Below are positions 11,869 through 23,824 of a stretch of DNA of 64,000 nt, piece by piece. The notes below the pieces were generated by a model, which saw nothing but the letters and a program-made list of their open reading frames with translations, was not told where the DNA came from and searched no databases. Location of the stretch: the NCBI GenBank assembly GCA_011503125.2, contig WWBZ02000016.1, positions 5,487,324-5,551,323 on the forward strand, given 5' to 3'. How positions within the stretch are numbered: the first letter of the stretch is position 1; every line of letters begins with the position of its first letter. The stretch is from Botryosphaeria dothidea (lineage: Eukaryota; Ascomycota; Dothideomycetes; Botryosphaeriales; Botryosphaeriaceae). The position numbers and the translations under genes were made by a program.

Positions 11869-13568
11869 GAAGTCCTCCCAGACTTTGGATCTGACCACAA
11901 GGCAATCTTCTTTACAATCAGGCCAGAAGGAACACAGGAACCCCTATCTATGGCCAAAACAGTAAAGTTTAATATAAAGAAGGCAGACTGGAAGAAGTTT
12001 CAAGAGGTTCTTCAAGACCAGGTCAAGGCCCAATTAGATAATGTCCTCCAAGACACTGGGAATGCAGGCCTAACCCAGGACACCTCACGGAAAATAGTTA
12101 ATGGCTTAAGTGATACGGTCCCACAGCTAGATCAGCTTGGAGAAACCCTCTCTAGTGCAATCTCAGCAGCAGCAAGTTTGACTATCCCCTACCTTAAACT
12201 AGGACCCAGGTCGAAGCCATGGTGGATAGAGGAACTTACTAAACTCAGGCAAGCCTTCCGTCAAATAGTAACTAGGAATAGACGCCATCCATCCTAAGAG
12301 AACTCTCAAGCAGTACGCCGGAGCCGGAATATATACTTTGAGGCAATCAAGAGAGAAAAGCGGAACCACTGGAACTGCTTCCTGGAGAGCAATACCCTGG
12401 AGAACATCTTCAAGGCCATGTCCTATACAAAGCCCCGAGCCTACGAAAGGATCCCTGAGATCCGGAATAGAGCTGGAGACCTTGAAGGGTCTTTTAAAGG
12501 GAAGTGCTTAGCCCTACGCACAGGACTCTTTCCAGAAACCCCCTAAGGCAAACCCGTTCAACTGGTCAGAGTACCAGCCCTCGGACAAATGGGACTGGCC
12601 CGAACTAAGTGAACGGGAGCTTGAGTACGCCTGCCTCACCTAGATAAAAGGAAAAACCCCTGGGCCAGATGCTATTACGCAGGAGATCATTACCCATGCG
12701 TATAGAGCATCCCCAGAGGTCTTCTATCAAGTGTTTACTATACTACTTAAATACGGATACCACCCCGTCGGTTGGCGGACAGCTACTGGAGCTATACTAG
12801 GGAAAGGAAAGAAAGACACGGCTGACCCAAAGTCGTACCGAATCATCTCCCTCCTTAGCTGTCTTGGGAAAGTACTAGAACGAATTATAGCAAAAAGGCT
12901 AGGCTACCTAGCTGAGACTTCTAACCTCCTCGACCCCTCCCAGATTAGGGGAAGGCTAAAGAAGTTAGCCATTGATGCTACGCTACTCCTTATAAATAAG
13001 GTCCAAGAAAATAGACGGTTAGGTCGGAAGACCTCTGTACTATTCCTTAATATAAAGAGTGCTTTCAACCATGTGGTAGACGAACAACTTCTAGCAATTA
13101 TAGCTCGAATCGGACTCCCGGTTAATCTATTATCGTGGGTAAGGTCATTTATAAAGAACCGAACGCTTAGTTGCTCCTTTAATGGGGAAATAGAAGAGTT
13201 TAGCCCGATAGAGACGGGGATCCCCCAGGGGAGCCCTGTCTCTCCTATCCTCTTCCTAATATACCTCCGCGAGCTCTTCCCTAAGACAAGGATTACATAC
13301 CTCTCATATATTGATGATATTGCTTTAATTACTAGCTCCGGTAGTTATAAACGTAATAAACGTCTACTAGAAGAGGAGGTAGGGGAGCTCTTTAAACGAG
13401 GCAAAGAAAACTATGTTGAGTTTGACCTTCGAAAGACGGAACTGATCAACTTTGGCTCTAAAAAGAAGAACTCTGAGGCTCAACAAACTACAATCCAACT
13501 CCCTGATGGAAATATAGTAAAGCCAGGCCAGCTCGTCCGCTGGTTAGGAGTCTTCTTTGATCCCGGCT
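11869..13568 (+). pseudogene. LINE-B ORF2, endonuclease end and reverse transcriptase
   Basis: This resumes with the SDHK endonuclease block, then a linker (about 11950-12640) and the reverse transcriptase (about 12650-13568). RT landmarks are SYR.ISLLSCLGKVLERI (near 12840), LFLNIKSAFNHV (near 13045), TGIPQGSPVSPILFL (near 13217) and the active-site box YIDDIAL (near 13309), intact here. From 12731 the frame is open for almost 300 codons, unusual for this window, so RIP is light. Frame changes and TAA remain between 12298 and 12730. Gypsy-1 splits the domain at 13569 after target CGGCT, and the frame resumes at 19951. Confidence 0.87.
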
Positions 13569-13800
13569 TGTCAGGCCCCTCAAGCGCTACCACCCTAGGC
13601 AACTGGGTAGATACTCAATAGCAACCAGAGGCCCCAGCTTTACCAAGGATAACTCGGTTAGGCACTAGGGCACGGGCCCAGCGCTAAGCGACTGGGTATA
13701 TTTACCCTTCGCCCTCTCTTTCTAGACTCTCTTTCCTTTCTCCTTGTACATAGATTTTTAGTTGAAAGTAATACCATCATTTCGGCTTTGCTGCCTCACA
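13569..13800 (+). repeat. Gypsy-1 5' LTR
   Basis: 232 bp. It differs from the solo LTR at 35886-36117 at six positions by eye; five are CpA to TpA. It ends CTGCCTCACA. Confidence 0.9.
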
Positions 13801-14123
13801 CAATCTATGTACCACCAACAAGGAACCTGAACTCGATAACCCGACACCCGTACCATTAACCAGAACCTAAACTCGATAACCTGCAACCAGAACCCGACAA
13901 CACCAACAACCTACAACTAGAACTTAACAACACCGATACTCTGCGACAAGCAACCCAGAAACATCAAAACCTATACTATTAGAGAAATAATAGTGCAATT
14001 ATAGGAAATCTGTCTTCTTTAACAAGATACGAAGATCCTCGTTAATCCCGCACTAATCTCTTTAGAGTTTCACCCGAAACACGAGTTAAACTACTCTAAA
14101 AACCAGAATAATCAGCGAAGATT

Positions 14124-15755
14124 ATGGCGCAATAAAGCCTATTCCCTGTAAGCTACACCCGTAGCCGTACTAGCAGCATCGCTAGCACTACTTCCATTCA
14201 CCCAAGCGATGATGAAGAAGGATCATTCAGCAACACAGTTAGGGGACCCAGCCAGAACCTCAACGAGTTTACAAGTAGTGCCATCCCATTTTAGGGCTTT
14301 CCTAATGCCTTAGACCAGCAAAGTCAAGCCGCCGGTCCCACCTTACGTCGCACTACCTCACGCAGAAACCCAGAACCCGAAGAACTTGCACATTCATCAG
14401 CCACGGATCTTGACCTTACCATTAACCCCGGAATACCAAGTAACCACGGACTCGACTCCATTCGCTAGCCCAACGAACATGCCTTCTATAACTGGTACAC
14501 TATAGTAACAGCAAACCAGCGCACCAAGTTCTACTACGTCCTCCAAGTTACTTAAACAGCTGCTAGTAAAGAGCATATAGCCCACGTCTCTCTTTAGGAT
14601 AAGTACAAGAGACTTAAACAGACCCATGAGAAGATGATCGCCAGATCCAACAGAGTTATCAAGGAAAGCAACGATGAGATCAGCCGGCTCATCCAAGAAA
14701 ACAACCTTCTAACTAAGGATATCGCCAACTATTACGAAGGTACCCTCCCTAGTACCAATATTCGCAGCCTTAACTAGGAACGTTAACCAAGGGAGGGAAC
14801 TATTACCTTACAGCGAACCCTCCCTTATCAGGGCTTACGCAAGATACTTATAGGAGATGTTGACAAGCTTATCTCCACTAACATCTATGCTTTCGTCAAC
14901 TTTAAGGATAATATAATCTTTAAGCTTAAAGTCGAAGAGGACTTCTTCAAAGGAAATCAGAAGCTAATAATTCGCCACATCTACTCTCGCCTTACTAATT
15001 CAATTGCTGCTATAATGCGCCCGTATATTAGTAGCTGCTAGATAGCCCTAGATTTCTTAGAAAAGCTAGGAAAGACATGTGGAATGGATATCGCAAAGAA
15101 AAAAGCTACTAATGACCTTATTCTTGCTAGATAAAGCGAGAAAGAGACGGTAGACTCCTACCACGCCCGCCTATGCACACTCTGGTCCCTTACCAATCTA
15201 ACTGAAGAAGAAAAGATCGATAAGATATAGGATAGCATTTCCATTGGCTTAGCCCTCTTAGTAGCTACCCTTACCTTCATCTCTCTCGAACAGCTGCTCG
15301 AAACTCTCCGCAAGGCCGAATATCGTCGTTAAGAGATCAAGTCTACAAATATCCGTTCTAACAAAAGGATAAATAACAGCAATAATCCTAAAAGGGATCG
15401 CACTAAGCCTGCCTATAACCAGGAATCTACTCAAGGTAATCTTAGCCGCCAGGGTAGGACCAGAAGCGGCAACACAGACCAAGATGGCCAACAGGGCCGC
15501 ATGCCTACTGCCACCAAACCAAGAGACTAGGTTGGACTATGGTATAAGCCTGAGCTAAAACCCTCAAAGCTGTCAGACGAGGAACGCCTCGTAATAACGA
15601 GGCAGGGACGCTGCCGTAGCTGCAGAGGCTCAGGCCACTTTGTATCTAATGCCTGCTGTCCTAATAACAACCGCGCTAGGTTCGCGCATATCTAGAGCAT
15701 TGAGGAACTTGACTCTAACAGCGAGTCGGAAAACTCCCAGTCCCAGGAGTAAGTC
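14124..15755 (+). pseudogene. Gypsy-1 gag
   Basis: The frame begins at ATG 14124 and continues through RIP stops to about 15755. The N-terminal third is Ser/Thr-rich. A coiled-coil-like stretch (KYKRLKQTHEKM..., near 14608-14700) follows, then the capsid region. A zinc knuckle reads C..C....H.....C (CRSCRGSGHFVSNAC, 15612-15656), which has one residue more than usual before the last Cys. Gag packages the RNA and forms the virus-like particle. The end overlaps the pol frame, which suggests a programmed frameshift in the parent element. The copy cannot be translated. Confidence 0.8.
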
Positions 15756-18700
15756 GCCCCCTGGGACTATAAGAGCAGAAGGAGCTAGACGAGCAGCCAG
15801 CTAGTCGTAGTCAGAAAGAGATAAAGGTGTCAAACTTCGCAGTAGACAATCGCGCGTGTAAAATTAAGGGAACTTACCTTATTATACATGCTGCAGTGGC
15901 TGGTAGTAATACACGTTCTCTCATCGACAATGGAAGCCAAGCTGAGCTCATTGATGCCTCCTTTGTTCGCGCGCACAAGATAACAAAGATCCCTCTTGTT
16001 AAACGGATTACCATGACTTTGGGAGACGGAACATTCTCCCAATACATTACCCATGCCTCCCTAGTCGATATCAACATTGGTTCTCACAAGGAACAACTTC
16101 TCTGCTATATTGCCAACCTAGGAGACTATCTACTAATCCTTGGAGACGGATAGTTACGCACTTATAACCCGCATATCGACTAGGATAAGCGGTTAGTTAA
16201 GTTTTATAAGCCTCAGTGCTTTAAGGCTAGCTATCTTACTACAAAATCTTATACTGAATACGCTATTGGGTGCCGACCTAAACAGAAGACAGAGAAATCC
16301 CAACTAGACATTCAACTATGTTCTGTATCTATACTCTTCCACTTAGCATCACTTCCTAGATATAAAGGATACTACTACACGCCTACGGAACCTACTATAA
16401 ATACTAGCGTAGCTATAACTAGAGAAGACGACTTTTAGAAGTTTATAAATAGAAAGAAAATATATAGACGAGAAGAACGCCTTGCCCGGCTGCCGAAGGA
16501 ACACTACTGGATTAAAGAACTCTGGGATAAGATAGAAGCGGATATACTCCCTCCTTACCAGAAAGAAGACTATAAAATTAAGCTTAAACCTAACTGTGAA
16601 CCTCCTCATATAAAAAGCTACCGTCTAATATCTTAACAAGAAAACGAAGCGGTTAAGAAATACATTGACGAACATCTCGGAAAAGGGTTCATTCGCCCTA
16701 GCTCTTCGGACTATACCGTACCTCTACTTATTATTAGAAAGCTAGGAGGAGGACTTAGGGTCTGTGTTGACTATAGAGCCCTAAACGCTATTACTAAGAA
16801 GAACCGATACCTAATCCCACATATTAATAAAACCCTTGCCCAGCTTAGTAAGGCTAAGATCTTTATAAAACTCGACGTTGTCTATGCCTTTAACCGGATC
16901 CGAATCAAGGAAGGCCATGAGTACCTCACCGCTTTCAACACTCGCTTTGGTCAGTACGAATACCTAGTCATGCCCTTTGGGCTCTACAATGCGCCAGGCA
17001 CCTTTCAGAGCTATATTAATAATTCTATACTCGAATACCTAGACAAGTTTTACACAGCGTACCTAGATGACATCCTTATCTATAGTGAAAAGGAGGATAA
17101 ATACGCTAAAAATGTTAATAAAGTCCTCCAACGACTAAAGGACCGTGGTCTCTAACTCGACCTTAATAAATGCGAATTTAATATTAGATCAGTCAAGTAC
17201 CTCGGCCTTATTATCAGCACAAACGGAATTGAAATGGACCTAGAAAAAGTCTCTGCTATTATCAACTGGGAGGCACCGACGTTAGTTAAGGGTGTACAAG
17301 CCTTCCTTGGCTTTGCAAACTTCTACCGCCGCTTTATTAAGAACTTCTCCCACATAGCACGCCCCCTTACTGAGATGACAAAAGGAGAACAATTTATAAC
17401 TAGGAATGGAAAACGCAAGATGAAATACCAGGAGTTCACATGGGATAATAAGAAATAAGCCGCCTTTAACCAACTGCAAGCTACATTCACCTCCGCACCC
17501 ATCCTTGTACATTTCGACCCTAAAAAGGAAATATGGGTTGAAACGGATGCCTTAGACTTTGTTAGTGCAGGTATCCTATCGCAGATGCACGACGGAGTAC
17601 TTAAACCAGTTGCATACTTTTCCAAGAAAATATCCTTAACTAAGTATAACTACATGATCTACGATAAAGAGCTACTTACCATTATTCGCTCCTTTGAGAC
17701 TTGGGAACTAGAACTCATGAGCACTCCTATAGACAAGCCCATCAAGGTGCTTACGGATTATAAGAACCTAGAGTATTTTATGATAACTAAGCAGCTAACC
17801 AGCCGCTAAGCCCGCTGGGCTAAATTTCTATCCGCCTTTAACTTTATTATCTCCTACCGGCCAGGCAAACAAGGAGAGAAGCTAGACTTACTTATAAGGA
17901 GAACGTAGGACTTACCGTAAGGAATTGACGACCTAAGGAAGCAACACCGGTTCCAACAACTACTTCGGGACTTAAACCTAGAACCTAATATGAAGATCGC
18001 TGTTAATTCTATCCTCTTTACTGCTAATAACCTAGAGGAGGAGGAGTTAGACTCTTAAGAGCCGGAAGATAACCAGACCTAGGAAACCCAGGAAGCCTAG
18101 GAAACCCAGGAAGCTAGACAAAAAGACCTCGATATACTTATCAGCGAAGCCTACGAGGAGGATAGAGCAATCTAGGACCTCCGTAGAAGCATTAATGCTG
18201 GAGATAGACGTATACTAAGCCACTTAATTAGGAAGGGCTATAAGAAAAACATTTAGGACTTCTTAGTAAAAGATGGTTAGGTATGGCTAAAAGACGCGCT
18301 TGTTGTCCCAGACTACCAACCACTACGCCTACGCCTCCTACAGGATTACCACGAAAAACTACTTACAGGACACCTAGGACCCAAAGCCATGTATAGGAAG
18401 CTTATAGAAAACTACTGGTGGGCTGGACAAAGGGAAGACGTTACTCGTTTCTGCAAGAACTATCACCACTGCCGCCGCCACAAGCTATACTCGGAGCAAA
18501 AGCAAGGACTACTTAAACCGCTACCTATTCCCCAATAGAAGTAGCTCCACGTGACCCTAGACTTTGTAGAAAAACTGCCGCTATGCACTAGGAAGAATCA
18601 GGGATACCGATACTATCTAGTTATTATAGACCGTTTAACCAAAGGAAAGATCTACGAGCTAATAATAATACTAGGTACTAAAGAAACCGTAGAGGCTCTA

Positions 18701-19700
18701 AACCGCCGCCTCTTTTATATACGAGGTTTTCTAATAGATATTATCTCCGACCGAGGTAGCGCTATAGACTTCTATATCTATAGAAGAATTATGGAACGAT
18801 ATAACGTAAAGGTTAAAATATTAACTGCCTTTTACCCCTAGACTAACGGCTAGAGCGAGAGCTCTATTAAAGGTCTTAAAAAGTACCTCCGGATATATAT
18901 TAACTACGCGTAAGACAACTAGGTCGACTTTCTACCTAAAGCTAAATTTATAGCTAACACGTATATTAGCGCATTAACTAGTATATCGCCATTCTTCGCC
19001 GATAACGGATTCCATCTACGTACTAGCTTAGAGCCTATAAAAATCTACTAGGGTACTAGAAAAGTAGAAGTAATTAGGGTAGACCGGTTAGTTAAAAGGT
19101 TAAATGCTATAAGAAGCTTCCTCTAAGAATAACTAGCCTAGATATAAGAAGAATAAGCCCGCCACGTAGACAAATTCCGCTAGCCACATCCTACTTTCCG
19201 TATAGGCGATAAAGTATTTATTAACGCCCGAGACTTTAACCTAGGACGGAATAGCAAGTCTCTCTTACTAAAGAACCTTAGTCCGTAGGAAATTACTAGG
19301 TTAATTGACGGCAAAGTATACGAAGTTGCTATACCTCCTTATATACAAGAGAAAGAAATCTTCCCTATATTCCACCCCTGGAAGCTATACCTTGCCCTAG
19401 ACAACCCATACCCGGGTTAGGTCTAGGAGCCTGGCCTAGTATACATAATCTTTGATAAGGACGAGAATAAAACTTATAAGGAGTAGGAAGTACTAGAGGT
19501 AGTGGACTGCCGAAACTCAAGGCATAGAGTGTAGTACAAGGTCACCTTTACAGGCAACTAGGACGAGTAGAACTCTGATCCCCCATGGCAATACTAGGGT
19601 AACTATAAGAATGCTCCTAATAAAATCCGTGAGTACCACGCATACTATAAGGACGCGCCCGAGCTGCCTAAATTTTTTAAGAAGCTTAGTGGACCTCGCT
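15740..19700 (+). pseudogene. Gypsy-1 pol (protease-RT-RNase H-integrase-chromodomain)
   Basis: The protease motif LIDNGSQAELID is at about 15920-15955. RT runs from about 16620 to 17230 with RVCVDYRALN (near 16758), VMPFGLYNAPGTFQ (near 16968) and an intact YLDD box (near 17072). RNase H spans about 17500-17880 ([22 protein letters not shown]). A Gln/Glu repeat linker lies near 18075-18125. The integrase zinc finger is H....H..C..C near 18340-18480, and the core has LDFVEKLP (near 18560), SDRG (near 18750) and an ESSIKGLK Glu (near 18860). The C-terminus (19430-19640) reads as a chromodomain (EVLEVVDCR ... YKVTFTG ... PPWQY), which in this class directs integration to heterochromatin. TAG/TAA stops break it throughout. 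Confidence 0.9.
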
Positions 19701-19718
19701 TAGAGAAGGGGGGGGTAG

Positions 19719-19950
19719 TATTAGGCCCCTTAAGCGCTACCACCCTAGGCAACTAGGTAGATACTTAATAGCAACTAGAGGCCCCAGCTTTACTAAGGAT
19801 AACTCGGTTAGGCACTAGGGCACGGGCCCAGCGCTAAGCGACTGGGTATATTTACCCTTCGCCCTCTCTTTCTAGACTCTCTTTCCTTTCTCCTTGTATA
19901 TAGATTTTTAGTTGAAAGCAATACCATCATTTCGGCTTTGCTGCCTCACA
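19719..19950 (+). repeat. Gypsy-1 3' LTR
   Basis: 232 bp, starting TATTAGGC (RIP form of TGTCAGGC). It is followed by the second CGGCT target copy. Confidence 0.9.
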
Positions 19951-20214
19951 CGGCTTGACCTTTAAAGACCACGTGTCTATAAGGATTAGCCAAGCACGTT
20001 CAGCTTTCCAGAGACTCTCCCGACTGGCTAATATTGAACGAGGACTATCTCCCCAAGCTGTTCGCCAACTATACCTAGCATGCGTTACTACAGTTGCCGA
20101 CTACGGATCCGAACTCTACTGGAATCAACAGGTATAGTTTAAGAGACAAGCACAGACACTACAGAACCTAGCCCTCCGCAAGATCCTAGGAGTGTTTAGA
20201 ACTACACCAACTAT
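19951..20214 (+). pseudogene. LINE-B ORF2, end of RT (thumb region)
   Basis: This resumes the reverse transcriptase after Gypsy-1. FKDHVSIRI..ARSAFQRL..L and TVADYGSELYWNQ are the usual C-terminal RT blocks of LINEs. It is broken by TAG at about 20135 and by the solo LTR at 20215 after target ACTAT. Confidence 0.8.
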
Positions 20215-20454
20215 TGTCAGACTTTCTTGCCTTACTACCTCAGGCATCTCAGTTATCTCGAATGTTCTATCCTTTATACAACAACACTCTTTGATGCCCA
20301 ACCCCGCATCGGCACTCTCTCTCGGATCTTTAGTATCCTCGGTTATGTAGTTATCACCTATGTATATAAGCAAGCCTACCGACCTCCCTCTCAGGAGACA
20401 GGCAGAATCTACTCTCTTTTCTGACCTCACAACTCTTCACTCTCAAATCCAACA
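20215..20454 (+). repeat. Solo LTR, Copia family
   Basis: TGTCAGACTTTC to AAATCCAACA, 240 bp, with ACTAT at 20210-20214 and 20455-20459. Its second half matches the Copia LTR at 5273-5521, including TATATAAGCAAGCC; the first half diverges, so it is a subfamily. No internal region remains, as expected after recombination between two LTRs. Confidence 0.88.
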
Positions 20455-21702
20455 ACTATTCTAATGGAAATCGAGAGTGGAATCCCACCGGTAGAGATCC
20501 GCCTAGATGCTAATGTAAGGAAATACGCCTTCCGGACAAACCTAATTGGAGAAGACCACCCTATCCGAACCGAACTAGAGAAGATTAACCTAGGAAGAAG
20601 GGAAGGTGGGGTAACGATATAGCTAGAACGGATTAAACAGCTACGAGAGAAGCAGCCAGCTAATCTTGAAGTGGTTAACCCTTTCCTCTTCCCACCTTAG
20701 GCGGACCGCCTCCCCTACACTACCAGAATCTCTACCTAGGATAAGGCTACCACCGGAGCTACTCACGCCTAGGACCAGAAAGACTCTTTAGATAACCGCA
20801 TAGCAATCTACTTAGACGCTTTAGTACTATTTAAAGGAGGAAACGTTAGAGTAGGAGTAGCTGCATACGACTATAGCTGGTCAAGAGCAAAACCCTCTAC
20901 TATAGTCTCAAAAAACCTCGGTGCAAAGAGTTTAGTCTATAACGATGAGGTAGAAGGGCTAATTCAAGCCCTAAAACTCGCCGTAGATAGAAGGTTTACC
21001 GATAAAGATATCCGGATCTACGCAGACAATTAGGTAGCTATTAAACGGCTATTAATACCTTTAAATACACTAGAGCAGGCCCGCTAACTTATAGCTATTA
21101 TGCTAGCAAAGGAGTTGATCACCCGGAGGAACACAGTCACCCTAGAATAGTACCTAGGACATATCGGTATATAGGGAAACGAGGAGGCAGATACACTTGC
21201 AAAGAAAGCTATCTATGTATCCATTAATAAGGCTCCGACCTTAATTAGCTACTACCGTAGCGTAGTTAAAGCTAAAAGTCTTATAATATGGAGAGAGAAG
21301 CTTAAGTCTACCCTAGATTCCCCGTATAAGCGGAGGTTCGGATTAGTAGCCAGGCAAAGGTTTAACCCTCCTACCAACTTAAGGGAGACAGCCTCGGCCT
21401 TCTACCAACTAAAGATAGGATATAGCTACTTTAAGTCCTACCTCTACCGCTTTAACCTCTCCGAAGACGATAAGTGCCGCTATAACCAGATAACCGCTTA
21501 GACCCCCCACCACCTACTTACCGAGTGCCGGCTTTATAAGGACCTCCGGGTTCCTATAAAGAATGCACTCGGAAAGTATAGACTCGATCCTAAGGACCTA
21601 TTCTTAACGAAGCTAGGAAGAGACCTACTAGTTAAATTCCTAGAAAAATCAAAGATTGCTACCCGGCGGTGGCAGTTAAACGACCTGCCTGACGAGGTAT
21701 AA
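20455..21702 (+). pseudogene. LINE-B ORF2, RNase H and C-terminal domain
   Basis: RNase H runs from about 20795 to 21215, with IAIYLDALVLF (first Asp), YNDEVEGLIQAL (Glu), IYADN (Asp) and GNEEADTLAKKA (final Asp). It removes RNA from the cDNA hybrid. A Cys/His segment (KCRYNQ ... HHLLTEC, 21472-21530) near the end resembles the tail knuckle of fungal LINEs. The ORF ends at TAA 21700-21702. About 250 bases of 3' UTR and an (AAAT)n tail follow. A few TAG stops (for example near 21031 and 21148) come from RIP. Confidence 0.85.
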
Positions 21703-21975
21703 ATACGTTCCGCCGTCCACTCCTTAAATTCTCTTAGTACTTCTTATGCACTTAGCTTTTCCTACTACTATCTCCTATCTCCTTTAAACCCGGTAGGAAG
21801 CCTAAGGGCTACTGTAGTAGCACGGGATCGCTAAAGCGTCACTATTTCTTGTATTATCACCGACCTCTCTCTAGCACCGCGTGTAGCATAGCACGTAGAT
21901 AGAAACGGGTTCTCCGGCCCCGTCTCTAATAGTCTAAGACTAAAAAGGGACGTTAAACTAAATAAATAAATAAAT

Positions 21976-21988
21976 AAACTAGGAGAGA
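21976..21988. repeat. Target-site duplication of LINE-B, right copy
   Basis: Exact copy of 3869-3881, directly after the LINE-B tail. LINE-A coding sequence resumes on its right. Confidence 0.85.
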
Positions 21989-23824
21989 AAACCGGGAGAG
22001 TTTGGACGAAAGAGGGGTGGTTGATAGACCGTACTTCTTGGGGATTAGAGGAGCTAATAACAAATGGTTCTTAGATAAGAATAATGTCTATTTTAAGCTC
22101 TATTGCTAGCTGTAATAGCCCTTCGGTGGCCGGGCTTTTACGAGCGACGTTGGCTTGTAGTACTCTAATATATCCCATAGATATAGAGTCTAATTCCGCT
22201 TTGGGTGGGTCGGGTGTTTTGGTTCCCTATATTTTTCGGCTTTACAGGAGACTCCTAGTAAGGAGAGTCTCTTGTTAATTGCTCTTTTAGCCTCCTCTTC
22301 AGTAGAGAAAGCTATATAGATTAAGCTAGCCTGTTGGGCTTCCCTTCGGGATTTAGGGGTTAGCTAGTACGGCTCTCCGATTATGTTAAGGCCTTGGTTA
22401 AAGGCCTTAGCGTCTTCTTTGATAAAGGAGGAGAATTCCTTATCCGTGTGGTCCTGGAGGATATTTGTAGGGACGCCGTGTACGGCTACCTTGTACCAGG
22501 GCCTATTAATCTCGAGATTATGGAAAGGGGTAATCTTTGAGATAATAGCAGAGTTCTTAGCTAAAAAGTCTGCTGTATAGGCTTCTGTGCACGTAAGGAC
22601 TACGTTTTTCTTCCCTAATATCGAGACGGTTGAGATAACTGGGTTATTTGATTTGATTTCGGCTTTAAAGGCTTCGTTTATTGCGTTGCGGAGGTGGAGT
22701 GGGTGTATAGAGATCTCGTTCTGAGGCTTTAGGACGACCTGTCTTTCCCTAATCGGGGCGGGCTTTAGGGCCGGCCTAGTCCTTTTCGTTGGGGGGACTG
22801 TTTGCCATTCTCCTTGCTTAACTGCTTCCGCGTAGGAGGGGTTACGGGCTTGGGAGGCCTGAGTGGTTTGGGGGTTTTGACGAGATGAGGGGGGCTGGGG
22901 AGCTTGGGGAGGCTGAGGAGCTTGGGAGGCCTGAGGAGCTAGATGGCCTTGGGGGGTTTTAGCTAGTTCTCTAGCCCGGTTGGCCAGTGCTCTTGTTGTA
23001 TTCTCCATTGAGCGGATTTGGGTAGCCAGGATAGACTTTGACCGGTTTAGTATGCCTTTTTCTGTATATTCGCGGAAGATATTTGTAAGGTCGAGGATTT
23101 CTAAGCTTTTTTCCCTACTATCTTCGAGATCCGCCGCTTTAATTAGGCAGTTAAGAGTAGCTTCAAGGGCCTCGCTAGAGGAACGGAATGTCTTCGCAGG
23201 GGTAAACTGGGTACGTGCCTGGTACCTAAAGACCGGAGGGGGGGAGAGGCTGGTTAGGTCAATTGTCCGCTTCTGGCCCTAGGCTTTAGGGGTAGTGGTC
23301 TGGGTATGAGTCTCTTGGGCGTCTTCCATCTGAATTTCAGTCTAATCTGGTTGAGGGGTTCCGTATTCCGTTGGTGGGGCTGAGGGGCTTGTAATAGGGG
23401 AGCCTAGGATTACCCTATTAGGCGGTGGGCTGCCTAGGGGGTCTAGGGGCATATTGCTGGGTAGGTTCTCGTGGTCGAAATAAGGTTTAGCAGGGCTTGG
23501 CGGACCCTAAAAATTCTGCGGAAGTCGGGGCAGAAGGGGCTGCAATAGGGCTAGCGGGTGTTCCCTTAAGGGTATCCCTATGCAACTCTATCTAGGGTTT
23601 CTTTATATGCCAAAGAAGCTCAGGATGAAATTTGGGAGGAATCGGGAGTGGTTTGAGGTTAGGGTAGGTATGCGAGGTTCGCGTTGGATTCTAGAGCCCC
23701 TGAACGTCTCTTTTCCACGCGACCATACAGCAGCGCGTGTAGCTGCGAGGCTAAGATTCGAGGGTCTAGCTAGGGGAATTGAGAGCTTTCGAGCGGTACT
23801 GGTCTTGGCGCTTTTTCTCGAGGT
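21989..23824 (-). mobile_element. LINE-A, 5' segment (5' region, ORF1, start of ORF2)
   Basis: This is the oldest LINE of the nest, read right to left. The 5' end is at about 23824, where ACCTCGAGAAAAAGCGCC matches the 5' region of LINE-B. ORF1 follows to about 22190. ORF2 starts near 22170 (VLQAN, ELAIELKIDIIL, EPF) and is interrupted at 21989 by LINE-B, resuming at 3881. RIP is heavy but ORF1 keeps one long open stretch. Confidence 0.85.
22190..23329 (-). pseudogene. LINE-A ORF1
   Basis: ATG at 23329-23327; a TAG follows after about 16 codons where LINE-B has the same codon mutated. From 23008 to 22364 an uninterrupted 214-codon stretch remains. It contains a low-complexity Ala/Pro/Gln block (QAPQPPQAPQPP, near 22900), then the globular part with VSILGKKNV, AVHGVPT and GLNIIGEPY, conserved with LINE-B ORF1. 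The stop after GEPY replaces an expected Trp (LINE-B: GDPYW). It is an RNA-binding protein of the LINE by position; no zinc knuckle was seen. Confidence 0.78.

Larger units (their letters stand above)
13569..19950 (+). mobile_element. Gypsy-1, chromodomain (chromovirus) LTR retrotransposon, full length, inactivated
   Basis: LTRs of 232 bp (13569-13800 and 19719-19950) run from TGTCAGGC to CTGCCTCACA and flank gag and pol in the order protease, RT, RNase H, integrase, chromodomain. A purine tract (AGAGAAGGGGGGGG) directly precedes the 3' LTR. Target duplication CGGCT lies at 13564-13568 and 19951-19955. The same family appears on the minus strand as Gypsy-2 (40698-47872) and a truncated copy (47873-50109), and as a near-pristine solo LTR at 35886-36117. 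The 3' LTR carries more C-to-T changes than the 5' LTR. Confidence 0.93.
3882..21975 (+). mobile_element. LINE-B, Tad1-like LINE interrupted by four later insertions
   Basis: This is one LINE of about 6 kb once the inserts are removed. The order is a 5' region (3882 to about 4100), ORF1 (about 4100-5272 and 10661-11015), and ORF2 (11021-11670, 11869-13568, 19951-20214 and 20455-21702). A 3' UTR and an (AAAT)n tail end at about 21975. ORF2 holds an endonuclease, reverse transcriptase, RNase H and a Cys/His tail, the domain order of the fungal Tad1/I group. Inserts are Copia, a 198-bp element, Gypsy-1 and a solo LTR, each with its own 5-bp duplication. The 5' segment from about 3917 is shared with 23824 (minus) and 40127 (plus). 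The 13-bp duplication marks insertion into LINE-A. Confidence 0.9.
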
